Positions 42,178 to 50,540 are shown, numbered from the stretch's first letter. The stretch is 51,726 nucleotides of DNA from Candidatus Neomicrothrix sp. UBA2983 (GCA_002346745.1 DEAL01000019.1:77477-129202); one strand, 5' to 3'. Numbers and translations: made by a program. The notes: generated from the sequence alone by a model not told the origin.

Positions 42178-42192
42178 TATGTGCTACACATA
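42178..42192. promoter_or_regulatory. Palindromic operator of the vapBC-like operon
   Basis: TATGTG-CTA-CACATA is a perfect inverted repeat ending 4 nt before the antitoxin ATG, in an AT-rich island. Autoregulation by the antitoxin or the toxin-antitoxin complex is usual for this family. Confidence 0.65.
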
Positions 42193-42196
42193 ATCC

Positions 42197-42415
42197 ATGG
42201 CCAACCTGACCCTCGCCCTCGACGACGACCTGCTGCGGCGGGCCCGGGTGCGGGCCGCCGAACAGGAGACCTCCGTCAACGCCGTGGTCCGCGAACTGCT
42301 CACCGCCTGGGCGGCCGGCGACCGGGCGGCCGCCGCCCGCCGCCGACTCGTGGGCCTGTCGGTGTCCTCGGCGGCCGGCTCCCGCGGCGCCCCGCTCCCG
42401 ACGGGCCTGGCGTGA
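42197..42415 (+). CDS. Ribbon-helix-helix type antitoxin (VapB-like)
   Basis: 72 residues. The first 40, ANLTLALDDDLLRRARVRAA and EQETSVNAVVRELLTAWA, have the strand-helix-helix pattern of a ribbon-helix-helix DNA-binding domain. The Arg/Gly/Ser-rich remainder is probably a flexible toxin-binding tail. The ATG at 42197 follows the palindrome at 42178-42192 by 4 nt. The toxin gene begins 31 nt after its stop. Confidence 0.85.
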   Translation: MANLTLALDDDLLRRARVRAAEQETSVNAVVRELLTAWAAGDRAAAARRRLVGLSVSSAAGSRGAPLPTGLA

Positions 42416-42446
42416 ACCCCGGGCACCCGCCAAGCGGCGGATCCTC

Positions 42447-42872
42447 GTGACGGGCGCCGCCTTCCTCGACACCTCGGTCCTGGTGCGCCTGTTCGACGAC
42501 GACGAGCCCCAGCGCCAGGCCGCCGCCCGGGCCGTGGTCGGCGCCGCCGACGGACCGCCACTCGCCGTGTCCGCCCAGGTGCTGGCCGAGTTCCACCATG
42601 TCGTGACCACCGGACTGGCCCGACCCCTGCCGACGGTCACCGCCCGTCGGGCCCTCGCGGACCTGGCAGACCTGCACGTGGTCCCCACCGACACCGACCT
42701 CGTGCTCGCCGCCGCCGACACCGCTGCCGAGCACGACCTCCCGATGCGCGACGCCCTCGTGGTCGAAGCCGCCGCCGCCGCCGGCTGCGCCCGACTGCTG
42801 ACCGAGGCCCTCCCGCACGGCACACTGATCCGTGGCGTCGCGGCCGAGGACCCGGGGCGACCCATCCCGTAG
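42447..42872 (+). CDS. PIN-domain toxin (VapC-like ribonuclease)
   Basis: 141 residues. Acidic PIN residues are D8 in FLDTSVLVRLF, E in VLAEFHHVV, D in PMRDALVVEAA, and a final acidic region near the C-terminus. VapC toxins cut tRNA or rRNA at single sites until neutralised by the partner. The start is a GTG, 31 nt downstream of the antitoxin stop. The pair stands between a catabolic gene and an epoxide-hydrolase gene and shows no base-composition break, so recent acquisition is not evident. Confidence 0.87.
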   Translation: MTGAAFLDTSVLVRLFDDDEPQRQAAARAVVGAADGPPLAVSAQVLAEFHHVVTTGLARPLPTVTARRALADLADLHVVPTDTDLVLAAADTAAEHDLPMRDALVVEAAAAAGCARLLTEALPHGTLIRGVAAEDPGRPIP

Positions 42873-42892
42873 CCACGCCAGGGAGGCACCCC

Positions 42893-43876
42893 ATGCTCGA
42901 GATCGACGGCCTGCACCGCCACGACGTCGACGCCCACGGTACGAGGATCCACGTGGCCGAGGTCGGGGAGGGTCCGCTCGTGCTGTTCGTCCACGGCTTC
43001 CCGGAGTCGTGGTACTCGTGGCGCCACCAGCTGGTGGCCCTAGCCGCCGACGGCTACCGGGCGGCGGCCATCGACGTGCGCGGCTACGGCTCCTCGGAGG
43101 CCCCGCCGGACGTCGACGACTACCGGATCGTGGCGCTGGCGGGCGACTGCGTCGGCGTCGTCGAGGCGCTCGGCGAGTCGACGGCGACCATCGTCGGCCA
43201 CGACTGGGGGTCGCCCATCGCCGCGGCGGCCGCCCGACTCCGGCCCGATGTCTTCACCGCCGTGGCCCTGCTCTCGGTCACCTACGACCCGCGCAACGGG
43301 CACCGACCCACCGAGGTCTTCCGGGCCATCGGCGGCGACGAGGAGTTCTACATCGAGTACTTCCAGGAGCCCGGCCGGGCCGAGGCCGAGATCGCCGAGG
43401 ACCCGGCCCGCTGGCTGGAGGGCTTCTACTTCGGCGCTTCCGGCGACGCCCCGGAGCTCGCCGCAGGGGAACGGGCGATGGCCTGGGTGGCGCCCGGGAC
43501 GCAGCTGCGCGACCGGTTCCGCTACCCGGACGGTCCGCTTCCGTGGCTCTCCGCCGACGACCTGGCCTTCTACATGGCCGAGTTCGAGCGGGCCGGCTTC
43601 ACGGGCGGCCTCAACCGGTACCGCTGCGTCGACCGCGACTGGGACGACCTGCGGGCCTTCCACGGTGCACCCCTCACCCAGCCGTCCCTCTTCATCGGCG
43701 GCGAGCGGGACGGCCCCACCATGTGGGGGGCGGGCAGCATCTCGCGCTATCCGCAGACCCTGCCGAGCCTGCACGCCTCGGTGATCCTGCCCGGTGTCGG
43801 CCACTGGATGCAGCAGGAGGACGCCGACGGCGTGAACGCCGCCCTGCTGGACTTCCTCGCCGCAGTGCACGCCTGA
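42893..43876 (+). CDS. Alpha/beta hydrolase, epoxide-hydrolase-like
   Basis: 327 residues. The oxyanion motif HGFPESWYSWR, nucleophile D in VGHDWGSPIA, and catalytic histidine in PGVGHWMQQED match soluble epoxide hydrolases. Cap-domain tyrosines are available in EGFYFGAS and AFYMAEFERAG. Such enzymes open epoxides to diols; haloalkane dehalogenases are related, but HGxPE favours epoxide hydrolase. The ATG at 42893 has GGGAGG upstream, 20 nt after the toxin stop. Its target epoxide might arise from one of the monooxygenases nearby. Confidence 0.88.
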   Translation: MLEIDGLHRHDVDAHGTRIHVAEVGEGPLVLFVHGFPESWYSWRHQLVALAADGYRAAAIDVRGYGSSEAPPDVDDYRIVALAGDCVGVVEALGESTATIVGHDWGSPIAAAAARLRPDVFTAVALLSVTYDPRNGHRPTEVFRAIGGDEEFYIEYFQEPGRAEAEIAEDPARWLEGFYFGASGDAPELAAGERAMAWVAPGTQLRDRFRYPDGPLPWLSADDLAFYMAEFERAGFTGGLNRYRCVDRDWDDLRAFHGAPLTQPSLFIGGERDGPTMWGAGSISRYPQTLPSLHASVILPGVGHWMQQEDADGVNAALLDFLAAVHA

Positions 43877-43897
43877 GACCCACCGGCACCGGGGGTC
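43877..43897 (+). terminator. Hairpin after the epoxide-hydrolase-like gene
   Basis: Directly after the stop, GACCC..GGGTC encloses CCGG-CA-CCGG, giving a mostly paired stem. No T tract is present. Confidence 0.4.
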
Positions 43898-43910
43898 GCC
43901 GCCCCTCGCC

Positions 43911-43916
43911 TATGTT
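43911..43916 (+). promoter_or_regulatory. Putative -10 element, leaderless start of the APC transporter
   Basis: TATGTT (TAnnnT) is exactly 6 nt before the ATG at 43923. Confidence 0.6.
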
Positions 43917-43922
43917 GTGCGG

Positions 43923-46016
43923 ATGGGAGCCGGGGGGAACGGCCGACTCACGCGTTCGCTGGCCCTGCGCCACGTCTTCGCCCTCTCGATGGGGGCGATG
44001 GTCCCGTCGGGCCTGTTCCTGCTGCCGGGCCTGGCGGCGTCGAAGGTGGGCCCGGCTGCCGTCCTCGCCTACCTGATCGCCGGGGCGCTGGCCATTCCCG
44101 CCATGCTCAGCGTGGCCGAGCTCTCCACGGCGCTCCCGAAGGCCGGCGGCGTCTACTACTTCCTGGAGCGGGCACTCGGACCATCCGTCGGCACGATCGC
44201 CGGCTTCGGGACCTGGCTGTCTCTCGTGCTCAAGGACGCCTTCGCCATGGTCGGCATGAGCGCCTACCTGGTCCTGGTCGTCGACATCGACAGTCGGCCG
44301 CTGGCAGTCGTCCTGATCGGACTCTTCATGGTCGTGAACATCGCGGGATCGAAGGCCAGCGCCTCGCTGCAACTCTGGCTGGTGGTGCTCATCCTCGCCA
44401 TCATGGGATGGTTCATCGCCGACGGCCTGCTCGAGACCAGTGAGCGGGGATTCGGCGAGGGCAACCTTGACCCGTTCTTCACGACCGGCAAGTCAGGGGT
44501 CTTCGCCGTTGTCGGCCTGGTGTTCGTGTCATACGGCGGCCTCACCAAGGTCGCAAGTGCGGCCGAGGAGGTCGACGACCCGTCGTTGCGCATTCCCCTG
44601 GGCCTGACGCTGTCGCTGCTGACGGCCACAGCGCTCTGCACGCTCGGCATGCTCGTGACCGCGGCGGTCGTGCCATCCGAGGTGCTCCACGAGGACCTGG
44701 CGCCGATCCACACGGCGGCCGAGGCGATCCTGCCGTCATGGGGGGCGTGGCTGGTGGTGGTCGCCGCATTGGCGGCGTTCGCCTCGGCGGTCAATGCCGG
44801 CATCCTCGCTGCCGCCCGCTACCCGATGGCGATGGCGCGTGACGGACTCCTGCCGGCGCGGATCGGCGCCGTCGGGTCCCGGGGCACGCCGGTTGTCGGG
44901 GTCGTGGCCACGTCGGCGGCGATCGCCTTGGTCGTCCTGGCGTTCGACGCCGAGGCCATCGCCAAGTTGGCGAGCGCCTTCGTCCTGCTGACCCTCGGCC
45001 TCGTGAACATCGCCGTGCTGGTGCTCCGGGCCTCGCGGATCCCCTCCTACGCCCCGGCCTTCCGGACGCCGCTGTATCCGGTCACCCAGTTCGCCGGGAT
45101 CCTGATCTCCTTCTTCCTGATCGCCGAACTGGGACCCCTGGCGTGGGGGTTCGTGGTGGCCATCTCGGCCGTGTCCTGGGGTTGGCACCGGCTCTACGCC
45201 ACGGGGCGCACCAAGCGGGCGGGTGCCATCCGCAACGTGTTCCAGCGGTGGGCCGAGGACGTCGACTCGGGGCTGGACCGGGAGATGAGTGCGGCCATGG
45301 CCGGTCACGGCCTGCGGGCCGGCGACGACTACCTGGGGCTGGTCGCCCGCGCCGTCGTCCTCAATGCCCCCGAGGGGGCCGACATCGGGGAGGCGGCGGA
45401 CCGGGCCGCCACCGTGTTGGCCGACCGCATCGGCCTGTCGCAGGAGCAGGTGACGGAGCGGTTCCTCGAGACGGGTTCGCTGTGGATCCAGACCTCCGAT
45501 GCCCACCCGACGGCCACGCCGCTGGCACTCTTCGAGGCGATCGACGACGACCTGCTGGTGATCGTCCGGGCCACCATGGGCGTGAGCATTCCGGTGACGT
45601 GGGGCGGTTCGGGGGAGCGGGTCAACGGCCTGTTCTTCCTGGCCGGCACGACCGCCAACCCGGGTCGGTCACTGCGGCTGGCCGGGGAGTTAGGGAGCTA
45701 CCTGCAGAGCGGGGCGCGGGCGATTGGTCGGGCGATGACCGAGGCCGACGTCAAGACGGCACTGCTGCCGGGCTTGACCGTGCGCCAGTACGCCCTGCTG
45801 CCCGAGGGCCAGGACGCCGGCCTGATCGGCCATCGCATCGCCCAGTTGGACTTCCCGGAGGGCGTCGCGGTGGCGTCGGTGACGCGGTTGGGCGTTGTCC
45901 TGCCTGCGGAGCCGGAACTGGTGCTCGAGGCCGACGACCAGTTGACGGTGTACGGCCCCGAGGACGTCATGCCCCCGGCCGGCGACCCGGTCCCCGTCGC
46001 CACCCTCGATCGCTGA
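43923..46016 (+). CDS. APC-family permease with C-terminal regulatory domains
   Basis: 697 residues. The first 430 hold about 12 hydrophobic segments of the amino acid/polyamine/organocation family (VPSGLFLLPG, AELSTALPKAGGVYYFLERA). Residues of about 450-600 resemble a PTS EIIA-2 domain (ADIGEAADRAATVLADRIGL and FLETGSLWI), but the phosphorylated histidine of the PHA motif is not clear, so it is probably a sensor. The last 90 (LTVRQYALLPEG to LEADDQLTVYGP) form a TrkA-C/RCK-type ligand domain. The combination suggests amino acid or amine uptake gated by a ligand. The ATG at 43923 has TATGTT 6 nt upstream; a GTG two codons earlier touches this hexamer and was rejected. Confidence 0.87.
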   Translation: MGAGGNGRLTRSLALRHVFALSMGAMVPSGLFLLPGLAASKVGPAAVLAYLIAGALAIPAMLSVAELSTALPKAGGVYYFLERALGPSVGTIAGFGTWLSLVLKDAFAMVGMSAYLVLVVDIDSRPLAVVLIGLFMVVNIAGSKASASLQLWLVVLILAIMGWFIADGLLETSERGFGEGNLDPFFTTGKSGVFAVVGLVFVSYGGLTKVASAAEEVDDPSLRIPLGLTLSLLTATALCTLGMLVTAAVVPSEVLHEDLAPIHTAAEAILPSWGAWLVVVAALAAFASAVNAGILAAARYPMAMARDGLLPARIGAVGSRGTPVVGVVATSAAIALVVLAFDAEAIAKLASAFVLLTLGLVNIAVLVLRASRIPSYAPAFRTPLYPVTQFAGILISFFLIAELGPLAWGFVVAISAVSWGWHRLYATGRTKRAGAIRNVFQRWAEDVDSGLDREMSAAMAGHGLRAGDDYLGLVARAVVLNAPEGADIGEAADRAATVLADRIGLSQEQVTERFLETGSLWIQTSDAHPTATPLALFEAIDDDLLVIVRATMGVSIPVTWGGSGERVNGLFFLAGTTANPGRSLRLAGELGSYLQSGARAIGRAMTEADVKTALLPGLTVRQYALLPEGQDAGLIGHRIAQLDFPEGVAVASVTRLGVVLPAEPELVLEADDQLTVYGPEDVMPPAGDPVPVATLDR

Positions 46017-46034
46017 GGGGCGGATCAGGGCCGC

Positions 46035-46958
46035 TCAGGCGACGAGCAGGCGGCGGACCTCGGCGGTGCCGGCGAGGGCCTCGTCCGTCGAGCCGGCCAG
46101 GGGGGCCAGGTTGAAGTCGGCACAGCCGGCGTCGACGAACGGCCGCAGCCAACCGGCGACCTGGTCGGGCGTGCCGACCGGCGAATAGCGCTCGAACACC
46201 GAGAACGGCGAGCCGTAGAAGCGCTCCATGGCCGGTCCCAGGTGGGCCGCCCCTTCCTCGGGCGTGTCGCCGAAGCCGACCCAGACCTGGTAGCCGTGCC
46301 GCCACGCCACGTTGGTGCGGCCGGTGTCCGCGGCGGCCTGTTCGGCGCGCGCAACGCCCTCGGCGAACCGCTGCGGCGAACACCAGGACGCCAGCCAGCC
46401 GTCGCCGCGACGCCCGGCCCGCTCGACGGCGGCGTTCGAGCGGCCGCCGACGGTCACCGGGACCGGTGGATCGGGGGCGGGGCGAATCACCACGTCGGGG
46501 GCCTCGTAGAACTCGCCTCGATGGTCGACCGCTTCGCCGTCCAGCAACGGGCGCAGGACGCTGAGGGCCTCGTCGGTGCGTCGTCCACGGGTGGCCGGGT
46601 CGACGCCGACCACCTCCATCTCGTGGCGGTCCTCGCCACCCACCCCGACGCCGAACGTGATCCGGCCGGGGGCGTACTCGGCAAGCGTCGAGAGTTGCCG
46701 GGCCACGGCCACCGGATGACGCAGGGCGAGGAGGTGCACGCCCACGTAGAGGCCGATCGTGCTGTGCAGCCCGGCGAGGAAGGCGAGGGTCGTCAGGCCG
46801 TCCTTGCCCCGGCCGTCGAAGAAGGCGATGTGGTCGGAGGTGACGAGGTGGTCGAGGCCGGCCTCGGCGGCGGCGAGGACGTAGCCGGCGGCGTGTTCGT
46901 GGGAGGTGAACCCCGCCGGGGGGATCGACAGGCCGACGCGCGGGGCGCGCCGGGTCAC
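46035..46958 (-). CDS. LLM-class F420-type oxidoreductase
   Basis: 307 residues of the luciferase-like barrel. LSIPPAGFTSHEHAA, HLVTSDHIAFF, VGVHLLALRHPVAVARQLST, RITFGVGVGGEDRHEMEVVG and RRTDEALSVLRPLL are those of actinobacterial F420-dependent types, though FMN cannot be excluded. The start is a GTG at 46958, 34 nt after the nitroreductase gene. It is the last gene of the TetR-controlled operon and ends 18 nt from the convergent APC gene. Confidence 0.87.
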   Translation of the reverse strand: MTRRAPRVGLSIPPAGFTSHEHAAGYVLAAAEAGLDHLVTSDHIAFFDGRGKDGLTTLAFLAGLHSTIGLYVGVHLLALRHPVAVARQLSTLAEYAPGRITFGVGVGGEDRHEMEVVGVDPATRGRRTDEALSVLRPLLDGEAVDHRGEFYEAPDVVIRPAPDPPVPVTVGGRSNAAVERAGRRGDGWLASWCSPQRFAEGVARAEQAAADTGRTNVAWRHGYQVWVGFGDTPEEGAAHLGPAMERFYGSPFSVFERYSPVGTPDQVAGWLRPFVDAGCADFNLAPLAGSTDEALAGTAEVRRLLVA

Positions 46959-46992
46959 GGGGTCCGTCGCCCGGCCCGCGCCCGACGGCCGC

Positions 46993-47655
46993 TCACGGAG
47001 TCCGCTTCTCGCCGAAGCGGTCCCACGAGGTGATCTTCTCGGCGCCGCGGTGGCGGGGGGCCACGCCCCACTTCCCGGTGGGGTGGCCCAGCGGCAGCAG
47101 GGCCAGCACCTCGTACCGATCCGGGATGCCGAGGAGTTCGCGAACCTCGTCCTCGTAGATGCGGTGCAGCGTGGTGATGGTGGTGCCGAGTCCGCACGAC
47201 CGCGCGGCGAGGATGAAGTTCTGGACGGCCGGGTACACCGAGGCGTACGTGGGTCCGACCGGCATGGGGCCCTCGTCGTCGTGGACGGTCATGTCGATCG
47301 ACGGCATGAGCAGGAGCACGTGCACCGGGACGTGTTCGAGGTTCTCGGCTAGGTGCACCGTGGCCCGGTTGTTGCGCTCCCAGCCCTCGCGCACGGCGTC
47401 GTTGGGGAACTCCTTCGGGGCGATGACCGGCTCGTAGCGCCGCCAACCCCGGCGGTAGATCTCGGCCAGGGCGAGGCGCAGGTCGGGGTCCTGCACGACG
47501 AGGAACTGGTACGGCTGGATGTTGCCGCCACTGGGGGCCTGGACGGCGGCCCGCAAACAGGTCCAGAGGTCCTCGTCGCTGACCGGCTCGTCGCTGAGCC
47601 GGCGCATCGCCCGTGTGGTCATGAGCCCCTCGAGGAGGCCGAGTTCGTCGGTCAT
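46993..47655 (-). CDS. Nitroreductase-family FMN oxidoreductase
   Basis: 220 residues. The N-terminal FMN contacts are TTRAMRRLSDEPV, followed by AAVQAPSGGNIQPYQFLVV, and the C-terminal half carries AARSCGLGTTITTLHR and ALLPLGHPTGKWG. Family members reduce nitro groups, quinones or enones, and some cut flavin or iodotyrosine rings. The ATG at 47655 has GGGAGA upstream, 14 nt after the enoyl-CoA hydratase stop. It is the third gene of the operon. The biological substrate is unknown. Confidence 0.9.
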   Translation of the reverse strand: MTDELGLLEGLMTTRAMRRLSDEPVSDEDLWTCLRAAVQAPSGGNIQPYQFLVVQDPDLRLALAEIYRRGWRRYEPVIAPKEFPNDAVREGWERNNRATVHLAENLEHVPVHVLLLMPSIDMTVHDDEGPMPVGPTYASVYPAVQNFILAARSCGLGTTITTLHRIYEDEVRELLGIPDRYEVLALLPLGHPTGKWGVAPRHRGAEKITSWDRFGEKRTP

Positions 47656-47669
47656 GGGTGGTCTCCCGG

Positions 47670-48479
47670 TCAGCCCCCCGTGAAGCGGGGCTCGCGCTTT
47701 TCGGCCAGTGCCGCCAGCGCCTCGGCGTGGTCGTCGCTGCCGAACGTGACGATCTCGAGGGCGCTGGCGTGCTCGAAGGCGCTGCCCGAGGTCTGGCGCA
47801 CCCAGGCGTTGATCGCCTGCTTCGTGTACTGGACCGCCAGTGGCGCGCCGGCGGCGAGGCGCCGGGCCCAGGCCAGGCCGGCGGCACGGCACGACTCGGC
47901 GTCGGGGGCGGTCTCGGCGACGAGGCCCAGCCGCTCGGCGTCGGCGGCGGTGAGGGGGTCGCCGGTGAGGAGGTAGCGCTTGGCGAGCATGGGGCCCAGT
48001 GCCAGGGGCCAGGCGATGGTGCCGCCGTCGCCGGCGACGATGCCGACGCGCACGTGGGGGTCGCCGAGGCGGGCGGTGTCGGCCATGACGACCACGTCGC
48101 AGAGGAGGGCGATGCTCGCACCGAGCCCCATGGCGTGCCCGGTGACGGCGCACACGACGGGGAGGTGGACGTCGAGCAGGTCGAAGATCATCTGGCGGGC
48201 GTCGAGGCGCAGGTCCTCGAGGCGGCCCGGTTCCTGGAGTTGCGGGAACCAGTCGAAGTCGCCGCCGGCCGAGAAGGCGGCCTCGGTGCCGGCCAGCAAC
48301 ACGGCCCGGGCGTCGCGTTCGGCCTGGAGGCGGGGGAACAGGGCGGTGAACTCGTGGTGGAGCCGGTCGTTCACCTTGTTGAGGTCGTCGCCGGGGGCGT
48401 CGATGGTGACGACCAGGACGTCGCCGTCGCGCTCGAAGCGGAGGCACTCGAAGTCGTCGTCGTTCGGCGGGCTGGTCAT
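47670..48479 (-). CDS. Enoyl-CoA hydratase/isomerase family protein
   Basis: 269 residues of the crotonase fold. The oxyanion hole is formed by AAFSAGGDFDW and GHAMGLGASIALLCD. HVRVGIVAGDGGTIAWPLAL replaces the usual GLxPDxG region, so one catalytic glutamate position is altered. The family adds water to enoyl-CoAs or cuts ring CoA esters. The ATG at 48479 is 37 nt after the acyl-CoA-dehydrogenase-like gene and shares its operon. Hydratase or ring-cleaving hydrolase activity are both possible. Confidence 0.88.
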   Translation of the reverse strand: MTSPPNDDDFECLRFERDGDVLVVTIDAPGDDLNKVNDRLHHEFTALFPRLQAERDARAVLLAGTEAAFSAGGDFDWFPQLQEPGRLEDLRLDARQMIFDLLDVHLPVVCAVTGHAMGLGASIALLCDVVVMADTARLGDPHVRVGIVAGDGGTIAWPLALGPMLAKRYLLTGDPLTAADAERLGLVAETAPDAESCRAAGLAWARRLAAGAPLAVQYTKQAINAWVRQTSGSAFEHASALEIVTFGSDDHAEALAALAEKREPRFTGG

Positions 48480-48516
48480 CGGGGGTTCCGGTGGCGGTGG
48501 TCCATGGGCGTGGAGT

Positions 48517-49668
48517 TCACAGCAGCGTCGTGTCCGTGTCCAGTCCCAGGGCCAGCCGGCCGGTGAGCTCGTGGATGCGCGGGGCGACCATGGCGTGGGT
48601 GGCGGCCACCTGGCCGTCCCGGACCGACCGTTGGAGCGGTTCGCTCAGGTAGACGGCGGTGCCGCCGGTCTCGCGTCCCAGCATGGTGAGGGCGTCGGCG
48701 CAGCGCTGGGCGGCGTCGCAGGCGGCGAGGCGGAGGCTGCGGCGGTGCTCGATCGTGAGGGGGTCGCCGCCGGTGGCAGTCGTCCATGCGGCACCGAGGG
48801 CGTCGTGGAGGAACGCCCGGGCGGAGCGGGCGGTCGCCTCGGCCGTGGAGAGGGCGGTCTGACCGGAGGCCCGTTCGGCGAGGGTACGTCCGGAGCCCAT
48901 GGGCTTCTTGCCGCCGGCCAGTTCGGCGAAGCGGGCGACGGCACCGTCGAGGAGGCCGATGGAGACGGCGGCGATGCCGCAGGCCAGCATCCCGTAGAAG
49001 GGGAACTGCCAGAGCGGGCCGTCCAGACGGGGCTCGGCCGTCGTGAGCTGCGCCCACCGGCCCTCGGGGACGAAGGCGTCGTGGACGGCGTAGTCGCCGG
49101 ACCCGGAGCCGGCCAGTCCGGTCACGTGCCAGGTGTCGATGAACTCGACGTCGTCGGGGTGGAAGAACGTGAACGGGGCGAAGAGGCCGTCGTCGCGGCG
49201 AAGGGGGGCGCCGTCGTCGTCCACGAGCCGGGTGCCGCCGCCGATCCAGGTGCAGTGGCGGGTGCCGGACCCCCAGGCCCAGGTGCCGGTGACGGAGAGG
49301 CCGCCGTCGACGAGGCGGGCGGTGCCGATGGGTGCGGCGAAACCGCCGGTGCAGGAGTCGGGGCTGCCGTAGATGGTCCGGGCGTGGTCCTCGGGGAGGA
49401 AGCCGGCCATGAGCGAGGAGGTGCCGGCGATCATCACGCTCCAGCCGGCGCCGCCGTCGTGGCGGGAGACCTCGGCGATGGCGTCGATGCCCGTGTGGAC
49501 GTCGGCCTCGGGGCCGCCGAGGTCGGCGGGGACGAAGAGGCGGAGGAGTCCGGCGCCGCGGAGGTCGGCGACGACGTCGTCGGGGAGGGTGCGGGCGGCC
49601 TCGATGGCCTCGGCGCGGGCGGCGATCGACGGGCCGAGGTCGCGGGCGTTGGCCAGCAGGTCGGTCAT
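48517..49668 (-). CDS. Acyl-CoA-dehydrogenase-like flavin enzyme (HsaA/DszC type)
   Basis: 383 residues of the acyl-CoA dehydrogenase fold. GAGLLRLFVPADLGGPEADV, DGGAGWSVMIAGTSSLMAGF and GTWAWGSGTRHCTW lie in the N-terminal two domains. The glycine-rich VTGTWAWGSG loop and the Trp/His-rich middle are typical of the two-component flavin monooxygenase branch (HsaA, DszC), so it may be a hydroxylase needing FMNH2. The ATG at 49668 was chosen over TTG 49677 because TAATTT lies 8 nt upstream of it. It is the first gene of an operon divergent from its TetR regulator. Confidence 0.85.
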   Translation of the reverse strand: MTDLLANARDLGPSIAARAEAIEAARTLPDDVVADLRGAGLLRLFVPADLGGPEADVHTGIDAIAEVSRHDGGAGWSVMIAGTSSLMAGFLPEDHARTIYGSPDSCTGGFAAPIGTARLVDGGLSVTGTWAWGSGTRHCTWIGGGTRLVDDDGAPLRRDDGLFAPFTFFHPDDVEFIDTWHVTGLAGSGSGDYAVHDAFVPEGRWAQLTTAEPRLDGPLWQFPFYGMLACGIAAVSIGLLDGAVARFAELAGGKKPMGSGRTLAERASGQTALSTAEATARSARAFLHDALGAAWTTATGGDPLTIEHRRSLRLAACDAAQRCADALTMLGRETGGTAVYLSEPLQRSVRDGQVAATHAMVAPRIHELTGRLALGLDTDTTLL

Positions 49669-49676
49669 GGTCGACA

Positions 49677-49682
49677 AAATTA
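49677..49682 (-). promoter_or_regulatory. Putative -10 element of the ACAD-like operon
   Basis: TAATTT lies 8 nt before the ATG at 49668, on the reverse strand, next to the TetR palindrome. Confidence 0.4.
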
Positions 49683-49690
49683 GAGGAGTA

Positions 49691-49717
49691 TTCCAATTAT
49701 GACAAGGTGAATTGGAA
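49691..49717. promoter_or_regulatory. TetR operator: inverted repeat between divergent genes
   Basis: TTCCAATT and AATTGGAA form a perfect 8-bp inverted repeat separated by 11 nt, centred at 49704. It lies midway between the starts of the ACAD-like gene and the tetR gene, in the most AT-rich stretch nearby. Binding here would cover both promoters. Confidence 0.75.
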
Positions 49718-49729
49718 GTATAATATACT
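49717..49729. promoter_or_regulatory. Second palindrome containing the tetR -10 element
   Basis: AGTATA-A-TATACT is a perfect 13-bp palindrome. Its right half, TATACT (49724-49729), is also the -10 hexamer, 7 nt before the tetR ATG at 49737. It abuts the larger inverted repeat, so bound TetR would block its own promoter. Confidence 0.6.
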
Positions 49730-49736
49730 CACCGGG

Positions 49737-50327
49737 ATGAGCGGCAGCCGAGCAACGCGTACCCGGACGGCACTCGTCGGCGCCACGGTGGCCGCCCTGC
49801 GCGAGGACGGCAGCTTCACGACCGAGCAGGTCGCCGAGGTCGCCGGCGTCTCGGTGGCGACCGTCTACAACCGCGTCCCCGAGGGGCGCGACGGGCTGCT
49901 GGCGGGTGCACTCGACCTGGCCCTGGGTCGACTCGTCGAGGTCACGGCGGAGGCGCTCACCGTCGAGCACCTCCTGGACGAGGGTCTGGACTGCGTCCTT
50001 CGCCACCTGGCCGAAGGGCTCGTCGGGGTGTTCGACGAGGAGGCCCTGGTCCTGCGGGCCGCCCTGGCGCGGCTCCCGGAGAGCCGGCTGCTCCGGGAGG
50101 TCTACCGGGAGCGGCAGGCGGAGGCACAGGCCCTGAACCGCCGGTTCGTGGAACTGGGTCAGGCGGCCGGTCGGATCGGTGACGGCGACCCCGACGAACT
50201 GGCCGACACACTCGTCGTCCTGTGCCAGGGCCTCAACAATCCGATCCTGCTCGGGAGCGTCGACCGGCCGGCCCTGGTCGAGCGCCTCGTCTCGGCCATG
50301 GCAACGGTTCTCCAGCCGGCGTCCTGA
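49737..50327 (+). CDS. TetR/AcrR-family transcriptional regulator
   Basis: 196 residues. The N-terminal helix-turn-helix is FTTEQVAEVAGVSVATVYNR (27-46), and the remainder is the helical ligand-binding domain. The ATG at 49737 was chosen because TATACT precedes it by 7 nt; a longer frame from 49707 would start inside the operator. It is divergent from the four-gene catabolic operon, with two palindromes in the 68-nt gap, and so probably represses both itself and the operon until an acyl-CoA or aromatic intermediate binds. Confidence 0.92.
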   Translation: MSGSRATRTRTALVGATVAALREDGSFTTEQVAEVAGVSVATVYNRVPEGRDGLLAGALDLALGRLVEVTAEALTVEHLLDEGLDCVLRHLAEGLVGVFDEEALVLRAALARLPESRLLREVYRERQAEAQALNRRFVELGQAAGRIGDGDPDELADTLVVLCQGLNNPILLGSVDRPALVERLVSAMATVLQPAS

Positions 50328-50355
50328 CCGCTCCCATCCTCACCGCTCCCATCCT
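50327..50355 (+). repeat. Short direct repeat after tetR
   Basis: ACCGCTCCCATCCT occurs twice with a 15-bp period, starting at the tetR stop codon. It is probably a replication-slippage product with no evident role. Confidence 0.7.
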
Positions 50356-50436
50356 GGCTGCACGCAGCTTGCAGGCAGTTCCGGCCGGTGACGGTCGGTC
50401 ACGATGGGACCAGTCGTGGGCTGGTTGATGCTCCTG

Positions 50437-50465
50437 TTGGCCGGTCCTCCGAATTGTGCCATCAT
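50437..50465 (+). promoter_or_regulatory. Putative promoter of the CO-dehydrogenase-like operon
   Basis: TTGGCC, a 17-nt spacer and CATCAT lie about 75 nt upstream of the small-subunit start. The hexamers are weak, but the spacing is ideal, and nothing better lies in the 213-nt gap after tetR. Confidence 0.35.
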
Positions 50466-50540
50466 CGCGACCTCGGTGGGACGGGTGAACGCGGCGACGG
50501 CGCCGTGGCGACCCGCCGGCACAACCCAAGGGGGGAACCG

